Counted from the stretch's first letter, positions 34,412 through 46,069 are shown. The stretch is DNA of 64,000 nucleotides from Morinoia aosen (GCA_030386875.1 CM059559.1:60960392-61024391); one strand, 5' to 3'. Translations and numbers: made by a program. Notes: generated by a model from the letters alone, not told the origin.

Positions 34412-35385
34412 TGTGGTGCCCGGACAATTACTGATTAATTAATAAAAAATTAGAATTTAACATTCAAGTACTTTTGTACCTTTTAAACAGTCTTTTATTC
34501 AAAGATAAATAAATATTAAAATAGATAAAATCTACACCGTCTTACGAGACGAGTTGAGTGAACCTTTATGGCAACATTTTGCCAAGGCCGACCGTGAGGC
34601 TGTAGACACCAGCCCATTTGCCTAGCTACTACGTCAGGATGTAGACGTAGCGTATTCCCAACTTGAACCGTCTGGGTGAGTGTCTATTTTCTGCCAGTGT
34701 TTAATTATTGTGTTGATGAAATAACTACTACTTTCGTGCCTTGTGTTCTGTGTAAAATTTTGGTTCTTATAATACATTGAGAATTTTAGAACGGAGCTTA
34801 CGATAAAATAATATAATTGTTTCTTTACATAATTCGTGATTACTAGTGCGACTTACAGACATTACGTTGAATTTTGATAATGAAATAATAATGATATGTG
34901 TCCATAGTCGTTATAGTCATTTCTTTTAAATCTTTTGTACCTAGATATAATAATTGCATTAGGCGTGTCAACGTGCTAGAAATATGTCTTTACATGTGTA
35001 TTAACGTAGACCGTTTTCACAGGCCTACTCCGCGCTACCCCCTTTTGTTTACCCACTTACTTGCACCTTACTCGCGCCTGACCATACATTACAATGTCGT
35101 TATGTTAATGTGGCAACGTCTAATATCATCTTAATGTCTCGAGGCTCATATCACCTATTCATTTTATCGACTGCCTCATTTCCTTCGTTTTATTCAAGTT
35201 ACCCTTACGATTACACTCTTTTAGTCATACTATTTTACGTTCTCGTTACTTCTTGAGATTACTGGCCTCAGTAGTCTAAACAATAAATCCATTTCTTCGA
35301 CCGACTCGTTACTATTCCTTGACGGGCCTTAAACCCCATGATAGACTCGAAGGAGGTGCTACAGAAAAATTAGCAACCTCCTACA
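34412..35385. mobile_element. Solo LTR inserted in a microsatellite
   Basis: 974 bp starting TGTGGTGCCCGG and ending CTCCTACA. CACT flanks it at 34408-34411 and 35386-35389; because the surrounding array itself contains CACT, the duplication alone is weak, but the split array supports insertion. It contains the palindrome-like GTCTTACGAGAC (34539-34550) and GGCAACATTTTGC (34570-34582), both similar to the start of 26805-29079. Non-coding. Confidence 0.65.
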
Positions 35386-35389
35386 CACT

Positions 35390-35465
35390 TATATATCAAT
35401 TATCACTTATTTATCATTTATCAATTATCACTTATTTATCAATTATCAATTATCACTTTATTATG
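35390..35465. repeat. ATCAATTATCACTT-type microsatellite, right half
   Basis: Continuation of the array at 34330-34411. Units alternate between full and shortened forms. Confidence 0.75.
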
Positions 35466-36014
35466 GATAGAGGGCGAAACTTCTATTTATTACAGGTTAC
35501 GAGACAGGCTCATATAATGCGCTAGAGAAAGTCACTGGGCAAAGACGCAGAGCTACAACGGTGACTCACGTCCTCACAGCGCTGAGCAGTTCAGAGGTCT
35601 GAAGAGGAGTTGCGTGCAGCGTAGGTAAGGGCGACCAGAAGGAGAAGTCTACTCCGTCATCGCGGGATGTCCAGAGCCAAGGCAGAGTAAAATGTGACCT
35701 AGAGGTTCCAGCTCTCAAAGAGGAGCTTCCAAAGGCGCCAAATCTTCTGAATTCACCTAAGGCCGTCCACCACGCCAAGGAAGTCCACAACGGAGGCTCC
35801 GGCGGCAACGTAGGGTTCCACGATGAACACACAGGGGCTGCTCCCGCTAACAATGCTGTGGCTGAAGAATAACTTATCACAGAGGTTAGCTGCTTATTAT
35901 CGCTTGGGCAGGTTCAGAAGAAAGAAAGAAAACATGTGTATTTCCAAGTTGTCACATGAGATACATGCCAACATATTGGCTTTTAAAAGTTTCTTAATAT
36001 AGGACATCCTAAAA
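35466..36014. other. Unassigned GC-richer stretch
   Basis: A 104-codon minus frame (35566-35880) is open but has low-complexity composition and no recognisable domain. I see nothing else. Confidence 0.35.
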
Positions 36015-36347
36015 CAAATGTTCCATACGAGGAATACTAATTGACAAATCATCCGAGGTGTACAAGTAGATAAGCCGTACGAGGCATAATAATAGACAAA
36101 CTATACGAGGTGTACTAATAGACAAACTATCAGAGGTGTACAAGTAGATAGACCATACGAGGCATATGAATTGACAAAATATACGAGGCGTACTAATAGA
36201 CAAACCATTCGTGGTGTGCAAGTAGTCTAACAAAAGTTCAATACTAGGAGTACTAATTGACAAACCATCCGAGGTGTACAAATAGATATACAAAATATAC
36301 GAGGCGTACCAATAGACAAACCATACGTGGCGTGCCAATAGTCTATC
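36015..36347. repeat. 26-bp minisatellite, about 12 units
   Basis: Consensus unit close to ACAAACCATACGAGGTGT plus ACTAATAG, with unit ends alternating between TAATAG/AATTG and AAGTAG. Two units carry short extra insertions. The periodic minus frame through it (repeated S-I-S-T-P) is a by-product. Confidence 0.85.
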
Positions 36348-37765
36348 TCTGTCAAGGGTAGTTGAATGAGAAATGAAAAATATGCCCTAAAAATATGCAA
36401 CGCCCATCACCATCAAAAACATATTTCATATCTTCTCGATATTCACCACATCATGCGGACATGGGTACATGGGATAAAATAGAGATACAGTGTAAGCCGG
36501 TTACCCCTCATGATTGACAAATACCTACAAAATATTGGTTGAAATGGGTAAACAAATAAATACTCAATATCAAAATTCATAGCTTGTACAACATACGGAC
36601 AGAAAGATAATTTTATTACGATTCATATGCTCAAATTGCACGTTATTTCATTAATTATATTTTACATTAATCCGATTCACAGAAACGCCCTCTGGGGAAG
36701 TGATAGATCTATTTTTGAATCATTTCGCTAGTGCAATAAAATTTATTAACCGGATGGTTTTTGCGTAAAGAAATTAGATAGAAACATGTATATCTATATA
36801 TGTAGATACATATATATACCTAAACACGTATACACACATATTAATATATATACTTATTGAAAATGAAATATTAGACGAAAAAAATACATATATGAAAAAA
36901 AGATTAAGGCAACCTACCATCTACTACACAGAAAATGACAGTTGAGCTCACTGTAACCCTAAGAAATTTTTCGCAAAAAAAATAACTAAAAGGAAAAGAA
37001 GACTTCGAAAAACATAAAAATGAACTGGTTTTTAATTTCTTCACGGAAATTTTTTAAGAAAAGTCAGGTTATAGTCAAGAAGCAACACAACTCTTCAGCA
37101 TTATACGGACATGTGTGCGTGGGATAAAATGGAGTAACATTGAGGCCGGATATCACATCTGAGTGGAGAATATTCACAAAATTTGGCACATATAGGTAGA
37201 TTAGGCTTTGATCCAAAGTGATTCATTTAATTATAGAAATTTAGAGTTTTTTCCGATTTGAAATTTCAGTGCTAGTGTGCGCTGAACGCACGCAAAAAGA
37301 TAAAAAATTAAAAAGTCTAAATGCAATGCTTAAATTGCCCCCTTCCCCCCAGCTCAGCCGAAAATCGATTGAGAACATCTTCGAGATTGATTTTGAAATA
37401 GCGAGACAACGTTAGCCAAAATTTAATTCATTATAAACTTTGCACAACCCTCATATCTATAAACCTGTTTATTGGTGTACACACAAAATGTATTTCGTGG
37501 TATATTTGTCATACGTACGTTAAATATTAATACAGAAAAGAGAAAGAAATAACAAAATAAAGATGAGGAAATACTCCTAATTATGGAAAGAACGTTCGTT
37601 CTGCTGCATTGAACTGACGGCTGTGGTGCTCATTGTTGTCGACAGAAATAAGTAAGATGAATATAAGACTCGTTTAAAGAAAGGCGGAAAACACGGAGAT
37701 AGATCTACGCCATGTACCCAGCGACTTCAAGGGCTTTTAACTTTGAACTTATATAGTTAAACACT
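36348..37765. other. Unassigned AT-rich sequence with a diverged direct repeat
   Basis: Segments at about 36440-36540 and 37100-37190 share CGGACATG, GGGATAAAAT, AAGCCGG-like and TACAAAATATTGG-like stretches in the same order. A TA-rich microsatellite lies at 36788-36860 and a C-run at 37330-37350. No gene seen. Confidence 0.4.
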
Positions 37766-38026
37766 GCTCTCCGTGGCACAGCGGTTAAGGGATCGGACTT
37801 GTATGCTGGAAGTCGCGGGTTCGTTCCCAGCGCTGGCGCGGAGATTTTCTCCGTTGGGTATAAGGGAAAGCTCAAGCACAATACCCCACTCAACCCAGGT
37901 GTCGGAAATGGGTACCGGCTTTACGGGGGAACCGTCATGGTGTCCTATATATAGGGTTAGTTATAAGACCAATGCTAAGATCATATGTATCAGGCTTGAT
38001 TGGAAATAAAGCATCCCAAAGATGCC
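37766..38026 (+). mobile_element. tRNA-derived SINE, copy 2
   Basis: Starts GCTCTCCGTGGCACAGCGG; A box TGGCACAGCGGTTAAGG (about 37774-37790) and B box GGTTCGTTCCC (about 37818-37829) are both intact-looking. The body matches copy 1; the 3' end is ATTGGAAATAAA then a GCATC...GATGC hairpin with a different loop. It ends 16 bases before the stop of the gag-like minus frame. Confidence 0.88.
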
Positions 38027-38042
38027 GATGTTAACCTTTTTT

Positions 38043-38450
38043 TTATAATAACTTATGATTTACGACAAATGCGTGAATTGACTTTTTGCCTCTAGCTACA
38101 TAGATGTCGTCCAAGATTTTGACGACATCTTCAAAAGAGTAATGAAGGTCGGAATTTACCAGCTTGGTTACTATTGAATTGAAATCTCCTACCTGTTTGT
38201 TAGCTGATCTAACTAACAACTCCTTTTTGGCACTGTCGGAATTCACGTCCGGTAGTAGTGTCATGTAGGCACGCAAGTTTCCTATATGAGTTTTAAATGT
38301 TTTATTCTCAATGATATCGGAGTCCTCTCTACGTCTACGTCCGCGAAAAAGTGGCAATTCAGCGCCCGAAAGGGTTGTTCCTGATCTCGGCATGTTTGCT
38401 GCAATTTCTCTTGCAAGAGTGCTAGCATTTGTATTGGGCCACCTGCTGCG
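38043..38450 (-). pseudogene. Gag-like orphan frame, downstream part
   Basis: Open from a TAG at 38451-38453 to a stop at the edge of the SINE; an internal ATG gives 116 codons. Charged, helical-looking sequence with an Arg-rich RGRRRRED patch. I do not recognise the family. It is separated by TTAA foldback C from a piece beginning with ATG at 39760-39762. It is on the same strand as, and upstream of, the Gypsy gag, so it could be a displaced gag N-terminus. Confidence 0.35.
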
Positions 38451-38465
38451 CTAGCTGCTGGTTAA

Positions 38466-39648
38466 GGACACCGACTAGGTAAAAAAAAAAGTCCGTTGTT
38501 TATAGATGGATTTCTCTGAAATTTTCACAGTAGGTGTGAAATGATCCAAATATCATTTGTTATTTCGACAAAATTTTTGTATCTGCACTGGATTTTTTTT
38601 TATTTTCGAAAAAATATGATAAAATAGGGGTTTTTTTAAAATCCTACTACTTCTACAATTTTGAAGTTACAGAACCAGTACTTCGTTTTTAGATTGCTTA
38701 GATGTCTATATAACCACTCGCAATAGGGAATTTCGATAATTTTTTTTTGTGGATTTTGAAAAAAAAATGAACTTTTTTTAATTTTTTTTTTCATCTCGTG
38801 TACTTTTCAAAATAATAAATTTATCAAAAAATGCTATTGCGCCAGGATACACCTTGCTGAGTCCTATCGAATGGTATATAAACCATTCTCGTAGCTCTAA
38901 AATTGTGGAAGTAGTAGCATTTGAGAAACCAATTATCAAGTGTCCATAAAAACGAGTTTTTTCACAAAAAAAAATTGTTTTTCTTTTTATCTTTTGAACT
39001 ACAAGGTTTTCTACAATGAACTCTTGAGCGTTTGTAGCTCTTTTCAAGCCCTTTCGATTGATATAATTTACATTGCTGTAGCTCTGTAACTCTGAGAAAA
39101 AATATACAACAAAAGAGAATAGGTGTAATTCATGAAAACAATTAATTTTTTTTAATTTTTCATTTTTTTCGACCAAAATACGTTTTTTTGTCAAGTCAAC
39201 TCCTTTGTTTTATAGCTCTTTTCAAGCCCTTTGGATTGGTGTGCTCGCCATAGCTGTAGCTATGATACTGCAGCTGTTATCGAGCTATGAATGAAAGCTG
39301 CGGTATCATGGATACGGCAGGACAACTAAATTCTGAAATTGTCAAAAATTATAAAAAAAATGTTTATTCAGCGTTAGAATGTTTTGTTTGAATAATGGAA
39401 GCACTTTGAGTAGCCCATTAACGAACTATAATGCCATTCCCGCAGAGAAACGTTCAATTGACTCCCAATAATGAGGGGGGAGGGTTCAAGGTCACTCCAC
39501 CCCCATCGCTTTCCCCCCCTCTGGTGGGCGCACTATTCGGAGTAGACGAAAAAGAAAAGTACCAATGGAAGCGCAAGAAAATTCTCTATAAGATGCATAT
39601 ATAAACAGAAAATCAACACATAACCTGATTTCTACCTAGACGGTGTCC
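38466..39648. mobile_element. TTAA-flanked foldback element C
   Basis: TTAA at 38462-38465 and 39649-39652; terminal inverted repeats GGACACCGACTAGGT and (from the right) GGACACCGTCTAGGT. The interior has repeated 'TAGCTCTTTTCAAGCCCTTT' units (about 39038 and 39211). A G/C homopolymer block lies at 39473-39523, about 120-175 nt from the right end. A 138-codon minus frame inside (38778-39194) is AT-rich and not recognised. Confidence 0.85.
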
Positions 39649-39652
39649 TTAA

Positions 39653-39762
39653 GTCATTTCTGGGTTGCTCTCAGCACGAAATCTAGCTTCACTTACACGA
39701 CCTCTACTTGTTTTGGTCGCTGTTGTTCTAATAGTTTCCTCTGAATCGGACGTGTCCGACAT
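39653..39762 (-). pseudogene. Gag-like orphan frame, N-terminal part
   Basis: Starts ATG with a Ser/Asp/Glu-rich beginning, then Thr/Arg-rich sequence, and runs 36 codons to the TTAA of foldback C. Protein-like composition but no recognised domain. It may be the beginning of the frame that resumes at 38450. Confidence 0.3.
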
Positions 39763-40644
39763 ACAGGAGGCAATAATTTTTTACACAATATTAATTCCTT
39801 GAAATCAACATTTGCTAACAGATCAATATTACACACCCTAGAAATAACATCAATAAACACACAATTTACGAAATAAAGCACTCATAAAAAAAAACAATTT
39901 TATCACTCAATTTTAAACGGTATAGCTATCTTGCACAACTTCAATTTACTACTGCGGCGGCACTGCTCTTGCTACTCTAGCAAAGCCTGACGCATGCTGT
40001 CTGCTGCCTGCTCTATGCACTGCGCACGGCCTTGAGCCGATGCAAAAAATAATCTGCTTCTCGCAGAGCAAAGAAAACTACTACTAAAAAACTATTATTC
40101 TGCCTGCATGTGCTGTCTAGTAATCGCGCTGCTGCGATAAGGCGGATAAACTATCTGTTAATTCAGTGCAAGCTATCATTTACTTAGCTTCCACTGGCTG
40201 AATGAAGTGAAGTCGCTCGCCACTGTAGACGTACACTGGGATGACTGCAGGGTAGATGTAGACGAAGTAGCCGTTGTAGATTACTCGTTGTAGGGTGTCG
40301 CTCCAAACTGTAGTTGCAGCACCACTTCTTTGTCTTCTCCGGCGTCAAAGACGAGTACTTTCGTTCGAAAGGGATAGCAGGTATCTATCCACGCTGAAAA
40401 CTGCACGTAGGTCTCCAGCAATGCAGTATACGGGATCTTGAAGCTGATGAGCACAGACGGTAGCAGTTGTCGAAGACTCGTATTGTTGTTGCTACCAGTC
40501 ATTGACGCGATTAACAATTTTCTCTTCTTTTCTTGACTCTTGCTGAACTTCAAAAATCTTCGCAGTAGGAATTTCTCGTAGGTTTTCAATCTTGTAGTAA
40601 TCTTCTTTTAACGTTATAATAACTCCTTCACAACGTCGTGGGTT
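39763..40644 (-). other. Possible retroelement leader with an unassigned frame
   Basis: Contains a 102-codon minus frame (40281-40589), Lys-rich at its start, of unknown identity. It lies between the putative primer-binding site and the gag-like ATG. Confidence 0.25.
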
Positions 40645-40790
40645 TGATCTAGTACTGGCCACCAAATTTGCCGCTAACGTGCGGTTTGTCGTGGTAAGGA
40701 AACTCAGGAGACGTTTTCTTAGGTGTTTACTAAGAGGAGAACGCGGTAGATAGCGACAGGTCTAAGACGCCGACTGCTTATAAAGACTCC
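40645..40790 (-). promoter_or_regulatory. Possible LTR end, primer-binding site and TATA box
   Basis: On the minus strand a TTTATAAGC box (about 40778-40786) is followed ~110 bases later by a possible LTR end (…GCGGCA at 40668) and then TGGTGGCCAGTACTAGATC (40663-40645), which ends as the complement of a tRNA CCA terminus would. No second LTR was found, so this is tentative. Confidence 0.25.
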
Positions 40791-40929
40791 GACGCGCATG
40801 GGGGTTGGGGTTGCGCATACAGTCTCATCTCATTCTTCGTACGTATAAAATTAATAATTGACTTTCATTTATGAACTATTTTTAACATTGAAGGATGAGG
40901 TTATAAAAACAATATATAGTGACGTGTCC

Positions 40930-41120
40930 ACTAACGGGACAAGTTGATAGTTTGTAGACGATATTTATAGCAAAAATCTCAGTGGGTGGTGTAGCAATTA
41001 TGCTAAAATTGCTATGTGTACGTACATATTGTACAATCTCGTGTCAATTCACGGGAAAAGTTGATAGTTAATAGAAAAAATACGATATTTATAGTAAAAT
41101 CGTAAGTCGGTGGTGTAACT
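40930..41120. repeat. Two tandem ~115-bp repeats
   Basis: Segments at about 40932-41002 and 41044-41118 share ACGGGA(C/A)AAGTTGATAGTT, ACGATATTTATAG and GGTGGTGTA in order. Confidence 0.6.
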
Positions 41121-41172
41121 GAAACCAATATTTGCAGCATATAAAACACCTTATAGTATTGCAAAAATTTGA

Positions 41173-42290
41173 GTGTCTATTCTGAACCCATTAGAAAATA
41201 ACGAATACAGTGAACTTAATTCATATTCATTTGCTGAGGAGATCTCTACTGTTTACAACGCCGACAGGCTGTACATGGCTTCATTTGATGATGGAAATTT
41301 ATTCACCAATATTCGATTGATTAAATATTCGATTATATGGTACAGCGCACAAATAACACTTTTTGCTCTTCTGTTTATAGGAAGACACTTTTACTGGTTT
41401 GGGTATAAGCTATTTTAGTTTTTGTCCGTTACAGTTTAAAATAAATAGTATCAAGACGCTATTGTTCCAGGCATATGAAATTAGTTCCAATTATTTATCA
41501 TCACACAATGAGCTTTAATTTCTAAAAGGATTTTCCTTGAACAATGGCTGTCCGCTTCATTTACTTAACAGATGCATTTGTCAATTAATAGAAACCAAAC
41601 ATAATTCTGTTACGATGCCGCCTACAGATGGAGAAGAAGAAATTTTACGTGTCTACACCGTGCTTTAGTTTACAGTCCGAGAAGCTGAAAAAGGAACTAC
41701 GCTTTCTCACTATGAAATATTTTATGCCCGTGGGCCTCCAGATTTGATAAGTGAACGATTTTAGGATCAGTACTTTGTTTTCATTCGAAGATAAACAATC
41801 TGTGTCTATGCTCTACTCTATTATTATTTCTAAACATTGTTGCCCATCGTGTGGGTCTGTGTATGTTGGTTCTACCATACGTACACTAAAACGTAGAGTG
41901 TTGGAGCATATTGGCAGAAGTTTCAGAACTGTTAATCCATTACACAAATTACCTCACTCAGCTAGACGAATTCATTCAGATCAGTGTAAACCTCCTGTTT
42001 TGAAGTAAGATTCTTCCGCCTTCGGCTCTGCAAACTCAGTCTCCGATTTACGTAAAATTGAATCCCTTCATTAGCCGCTTAAAACCCGATTTATAAGATA
42101 TGCAGTCGTCATACCCTTTAAAAATAGCTTCTGCTTAGCAGTTTGCCATATTTTTGTGTCGTTCTTCTTCAATTTATGAATATATTTTTCCTCGTCCGTT
42201 CCAGATAACCGCTGATGATGATCTTAGGGGTCGAAACTTTCGTTTTTTCAAGAGAAATATCTTTTAAATATTTTAAATAAATTGTTCTCC
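41173..42290 (+). mobile_element. Penelope-like element fragment (RT piece and GIY-YIG endonuclease)
   Basis: The first open piece (41173-41418) contains YMASFDDGNLFTNIRL, close to the SFDVxSLFTNxPL motif of Penelope RTs. The second (41751-42008) has CGSVYVGSTIRTLKRRVLEHIG, the GIY-YIG core of Penelope endonucleases, preceded by a Cys pair. The sequence between is degenerate. The end carries a GATGATGATCTTAGGGGTCG stretch followed by an AT-rich tail. It is a dead 3' fragment; the full RT palm is missing. Confidence 0.8.
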
Positions 42291-45200
42291 GCCTTGTCCT
42301 TCATTTTTAAGGTCTATCGTGTCTTATAATTTAATTTGATGTATAATTTTTCAATTTCGTTTTATTTTCGTAGTATTGGGAGAGGGGGGAAGAAACTGTA
42401 CATTACTAGCACTGCTCTAAGGAAAATACTTATTGGGCTTCATGAGAGGTGGATCCTCCTAGAATAGAGCTCCAGCCGAGTTTATTTCGGAGTAGGGTTG
42501 CATAATCGCTCTTCTTGAATTTATTTTTGCGGAACGCCTCGGCGACGAATTTCAAACGTTTTTTTAACTCTCGGAGAAGATGCGCTGTGTCATGCTGCAA
42601 TAGTCAAAACGCGGTAACACTAAATATTGAATAGCTAATAATCTAAATTCGCTGTCGATTATACTTTCTGTACAATGAAAAAACATTGAAGTTCCCTAAA
42701 CTCTGTTGTTGAAGTTTAATCAAGTTTTTGCAGGTCGAGTTGAAGGGCGTATTTTAACTGGATCAAATCCGAAATTTTTCGCATTTCCTAGTGGTTTGAT
42801 GTTACCGTTTCCTACAGTTGGTCAGGTTTAGAATTTTCTCATTGGTTTCTTCTGATCCTAATATAATGCATTGTTTTAATTCCATTTAGTTTGAGATAAA
42901 CGTTAATTTTCGTTAACATGACCCATTCGTCTGCCCAAAGGTATTTTCCCCTTTAGTATTTCGATGGTTTTACACGTCACACGGCGGAGAGAGAAATGCT
43001 ATACCGTTGATTAGGAGCACCTCCCTTTACCTCCTCTTATTCGTGTTCTCCATCCCTACATTACCATCAGTCACTCGCTCTGGTAGATGTACCGTGAACT
43101 AATGAGTCCCGACCGCAGCGCTGTATCTTGGCGCATCAGAGAAATCACATCCAACGAGCTTGTCGCTGGATATTTTACTTTCTAATAAGAAGGATTCAAC
43201 CTAACCGAAGGAATCGCTAACATTATATTTTCCTTGAGGTACCCATTTTGTCTCAGCAATGAAATTGGAGTTTTTTTCTTACCAATGAAAACTATCAAAG
43301 AATGGCCTTACGCTCATGCTCTTATATCTACTAGCCGCACTACCTATTTGTTACTGCCTCAACATGGTGATTATTTGTGAGCAAAAATCCCACAAAATTA
43401 GATATCAAACCACAGTTCCTATACCAAAAGCTGGAAGAAATAAAACCATGAACAGAAAACTACTCGCGAGTGTATTACAAATGAAGTACATAGAGTTACA
43501 GTGTATGGTAGTGGTAAGATTAATCAATGCATTTCGGCATCATAGTTACAACTAAATAATTCAAGATCAAACCAGCTCCGTGATACCACCCAAGAAGCCT
43601 TATTTCGCTGAGTTTAGCCAATCAATGCCCTGCATATCACACCACTTCTTACAAAATGAACTAAATCGAAGGTCATCACACAGGCACAATTTATTCATTA
43701 GTAACGAAAGAATAACACTCACCAGCAATACAATGAAAAGAAACATACGAGACACTTGTTTCCAAGATCTCGGCCTTGAAGCATGCAAAATATACTCGAG
43801 AAAGAACAAATACAGGCCATGCTGGTAGTACAAAAATTAATCACATAGTTCAGCACCAGAAAAAATTTCCAGATGGTATTTCTGAAAAGATTTTGCAAAA
43901 ATGCGTACCTTTTTGTAAATGAGCAGAATTATAAAATAGCGCGGCGTATTCTAAGTGCCCATTAATAAAATAACATGTTAAAAATTTTGGTTGCTAAATA
44001 CGCCATTTTTAACATTTTTACCGCAAAGATCTCACTTGTTATCGACCTGAGTAAATTTAATGCATCGTTTAATAAATACAGTACACAGAGATTGAAATAC
44101 TAGTGTTTGAGTAAGACGAATTAAACATCGAGTACAAAAATTTTGATTGAAGAATACAGGCATTTTAAAAGGTTAGTGTATCGAATGGAACAAATCTGGA
44201 AAGTCAAAATAGTCGCGATTATAGAATCATTAGAACGCTCCTGCCATAACTGAAGGGTTGATAACACCATGAACTGAAATACTGGTCAGAAGAGCTTCAC
44301 AAGAGACGCCACCGTTTGGTAAGCTAAAGTGAGCAGAGGCCCGTGTGAGACCAGTGCACCGAGACTGCCCGGCCCCGGGGCTGCTGTGGGCACCGCAGAG
44401 CCGTCCGAGCAGCCAGCAGCCGGGCAGTAGCATCACCACAACCCGACATCGAAGCATAAAAGTTTACACATTTTGCAACCAGAGCTTTGTTTCGCTGCTA
44501 CAACTAGGTATGAAATACTGTGTGAAGCAAAACTAGGCGAGTAGGTGTAATACGTTACGTGATAGTCAATCTTCAAAAGAAGTTCAACGCCAAGATATAA
44601 AACTAAGAAATGCAATTCTCTTCTGGTTAGTAGATCTTGAATAAAAGAAACTATAACGTTGGAGAAGAAAAAAGGATCAGAAGCCACTGAGATGCTGACG
44701 TGCTTAATTTACCGCTTAATCAAGTGTATCGATAAAAAAAAACGCTTAGCGTAGTAGTTGAAAAGGAAACCGTAACGCGTAACCCAACACCGTGAATGAA
44801 CAGCACATCTTTGTAACATGAACTTTATCTAATTCAGAACAAATGCCGTACTCTGTTCTACTATACATAACTCATTAAGTGGTTTGACAAGGCTCAAAAA
44901 TTTGAGACCCACAACTTAGTATGCCATTCCAATTGTATTGTAATGACTCCTACAACACAGAACGGTATTTAAAGTAAACATTCAATTCATACATATCACA
45001 ATTATACCAATTTAGGATGTCATACGAGTGCACTGCTCACTAAACTTTTCAAATTCAATAAATAGAGGTTAGTAACTCCTACCCTAATAACAGTGTTGTA
45101 TTTCTCATTTTACAGCCCATGAAGTTTGATTCATAGAAACGTCAAATTTGGAATACGCAAAGAAATCAAGTGAACATACAAATAAATGTGCCGACTAAAT

Positions 45201-45850
45201 ATCTTTGACAAGAATCTAGAAACGAAGTTGATACCACAAAATATCCAAATGTAGTAACTAAGCTAAAAGTGTCCAGATAATAAAGAGTTTAAAGAATTTG
45301 AAAGATCAGAAAGAACACATACCAAGAGCAGACTTGCAAGAACTTGGCTGACACGCGGCCGCATACGCGCAAATTGATAACCAATCCGAGAGCAGACAGT
45401 TTAAGTCCCCCACACACCACAGCTTAGCCGTCAACAAGAGCGCTCATCAGCCTAGCTGTCAGGCTTACATCTTACATCCACACACGAAACACTTGAGAAT
45501 AAATAGGTGCAAACGACAAGTTGCGATAGACGCAAGTGAAAAGTATCCTCAAAACTGTGCCAGAAGCAAGTCTTGAGTGGTTGAAGCAGTTCAAGCAAAT
45601 CAACCCAGATCGCGCTGGCAACACTTGCCCCGACAGCTTCTCAGATTGACGAGTCAGCGCAACAAATCATTGACAAAAAAAGTTTACAATAAAGAATATT
45701 TTAATGCTCAATACCTGGATACTAGCAACGTAGCATCAGAAGAAAGTTTGACAAATGTTGGTCTACGCAGACCTTCAGCAAAAAGAAAACGAGAGATAAC
45801 ACTGATGCATCAATTCAAATAGATTCTTATTTAAACCATGTGAAGAGAGC
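42291..45850. other. Intergenic sequence, no gene recognised
   Basis: AT-rich with short low-complexity open frames only. A GC-richer patch at 44300-44450 and another at 45350-45480 have no supported coding frame. It lies downstream of the TMX1-like polyadenylation signal. Confidence 0.45.
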
Positions 45851-45869
45851 ATAATCCTAAAAAGCCTGC

Positions 45870-45875
45870 TTTATT
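45870..45875 (-). terminator. Polyadenylation signal of the TMX1-like gene
   Basis: AATAAA on the minus strand, about 100 bases after the stop codon of the last coding exon. The implied 3' UTR is short. Confidence 0.7.
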
Positions 45876-45974
45876 GAGGACCACGTGAAACCATATAACA
45901 CCCTCGTGAAGTCAGGCCAAGGAACGCTCCAATAATGTGACTCGAGTATCGCACTAGTGGGCCTGACCGAATGC

Positions 45975-46069
45975 TCAGTCAGCTCTTCGAGGCTTGCGCT
46001 TGCGCACTTCACTCGATACCGCCGCATCGTCACCTTCAGGAAGATCATCTTCCGGCTGGGACTCTCCTT
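45975..46069 (-). CDS. TMX1: TMX1-like gene, last coding exon
   Basis: The acceptor (TTATCTTGACAG) precedes the exon; the stop is TGA at 45975-45977. The phase completes the Glu codon split after the exon at 50598-50685. It encodes a Glu/Asp/Ser-rich segment and a basic end (EVRKRKPRRAD). TMX1 proteins have an acidic cytosolic tail, and arginine-based motifs near the end are consistent with ER retention; the role here is inferred. The last ~30 residues of the protein are therefore cytosolic. Confidence 0.75.

Noticed and set aside
34412..35385. Interpretation as the 5' LTR of the large Gypsy element
   Set aside because: The same microsatellite lies on both sides, which fits a solo insertion; a 5' LTR would have element interior on one side.
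36009..36338. 109-codon repetitive protein frame (S-I-S-T-P repeats)
   Set aside because: A by-product of the 26-bp minisatellite: the units happen to lack stops in one phase.
37321..37360. C-run that could mark a fifth foldback element
   Set aside because: I found no TTAA pair or inverted ends at the expected distances on either side.
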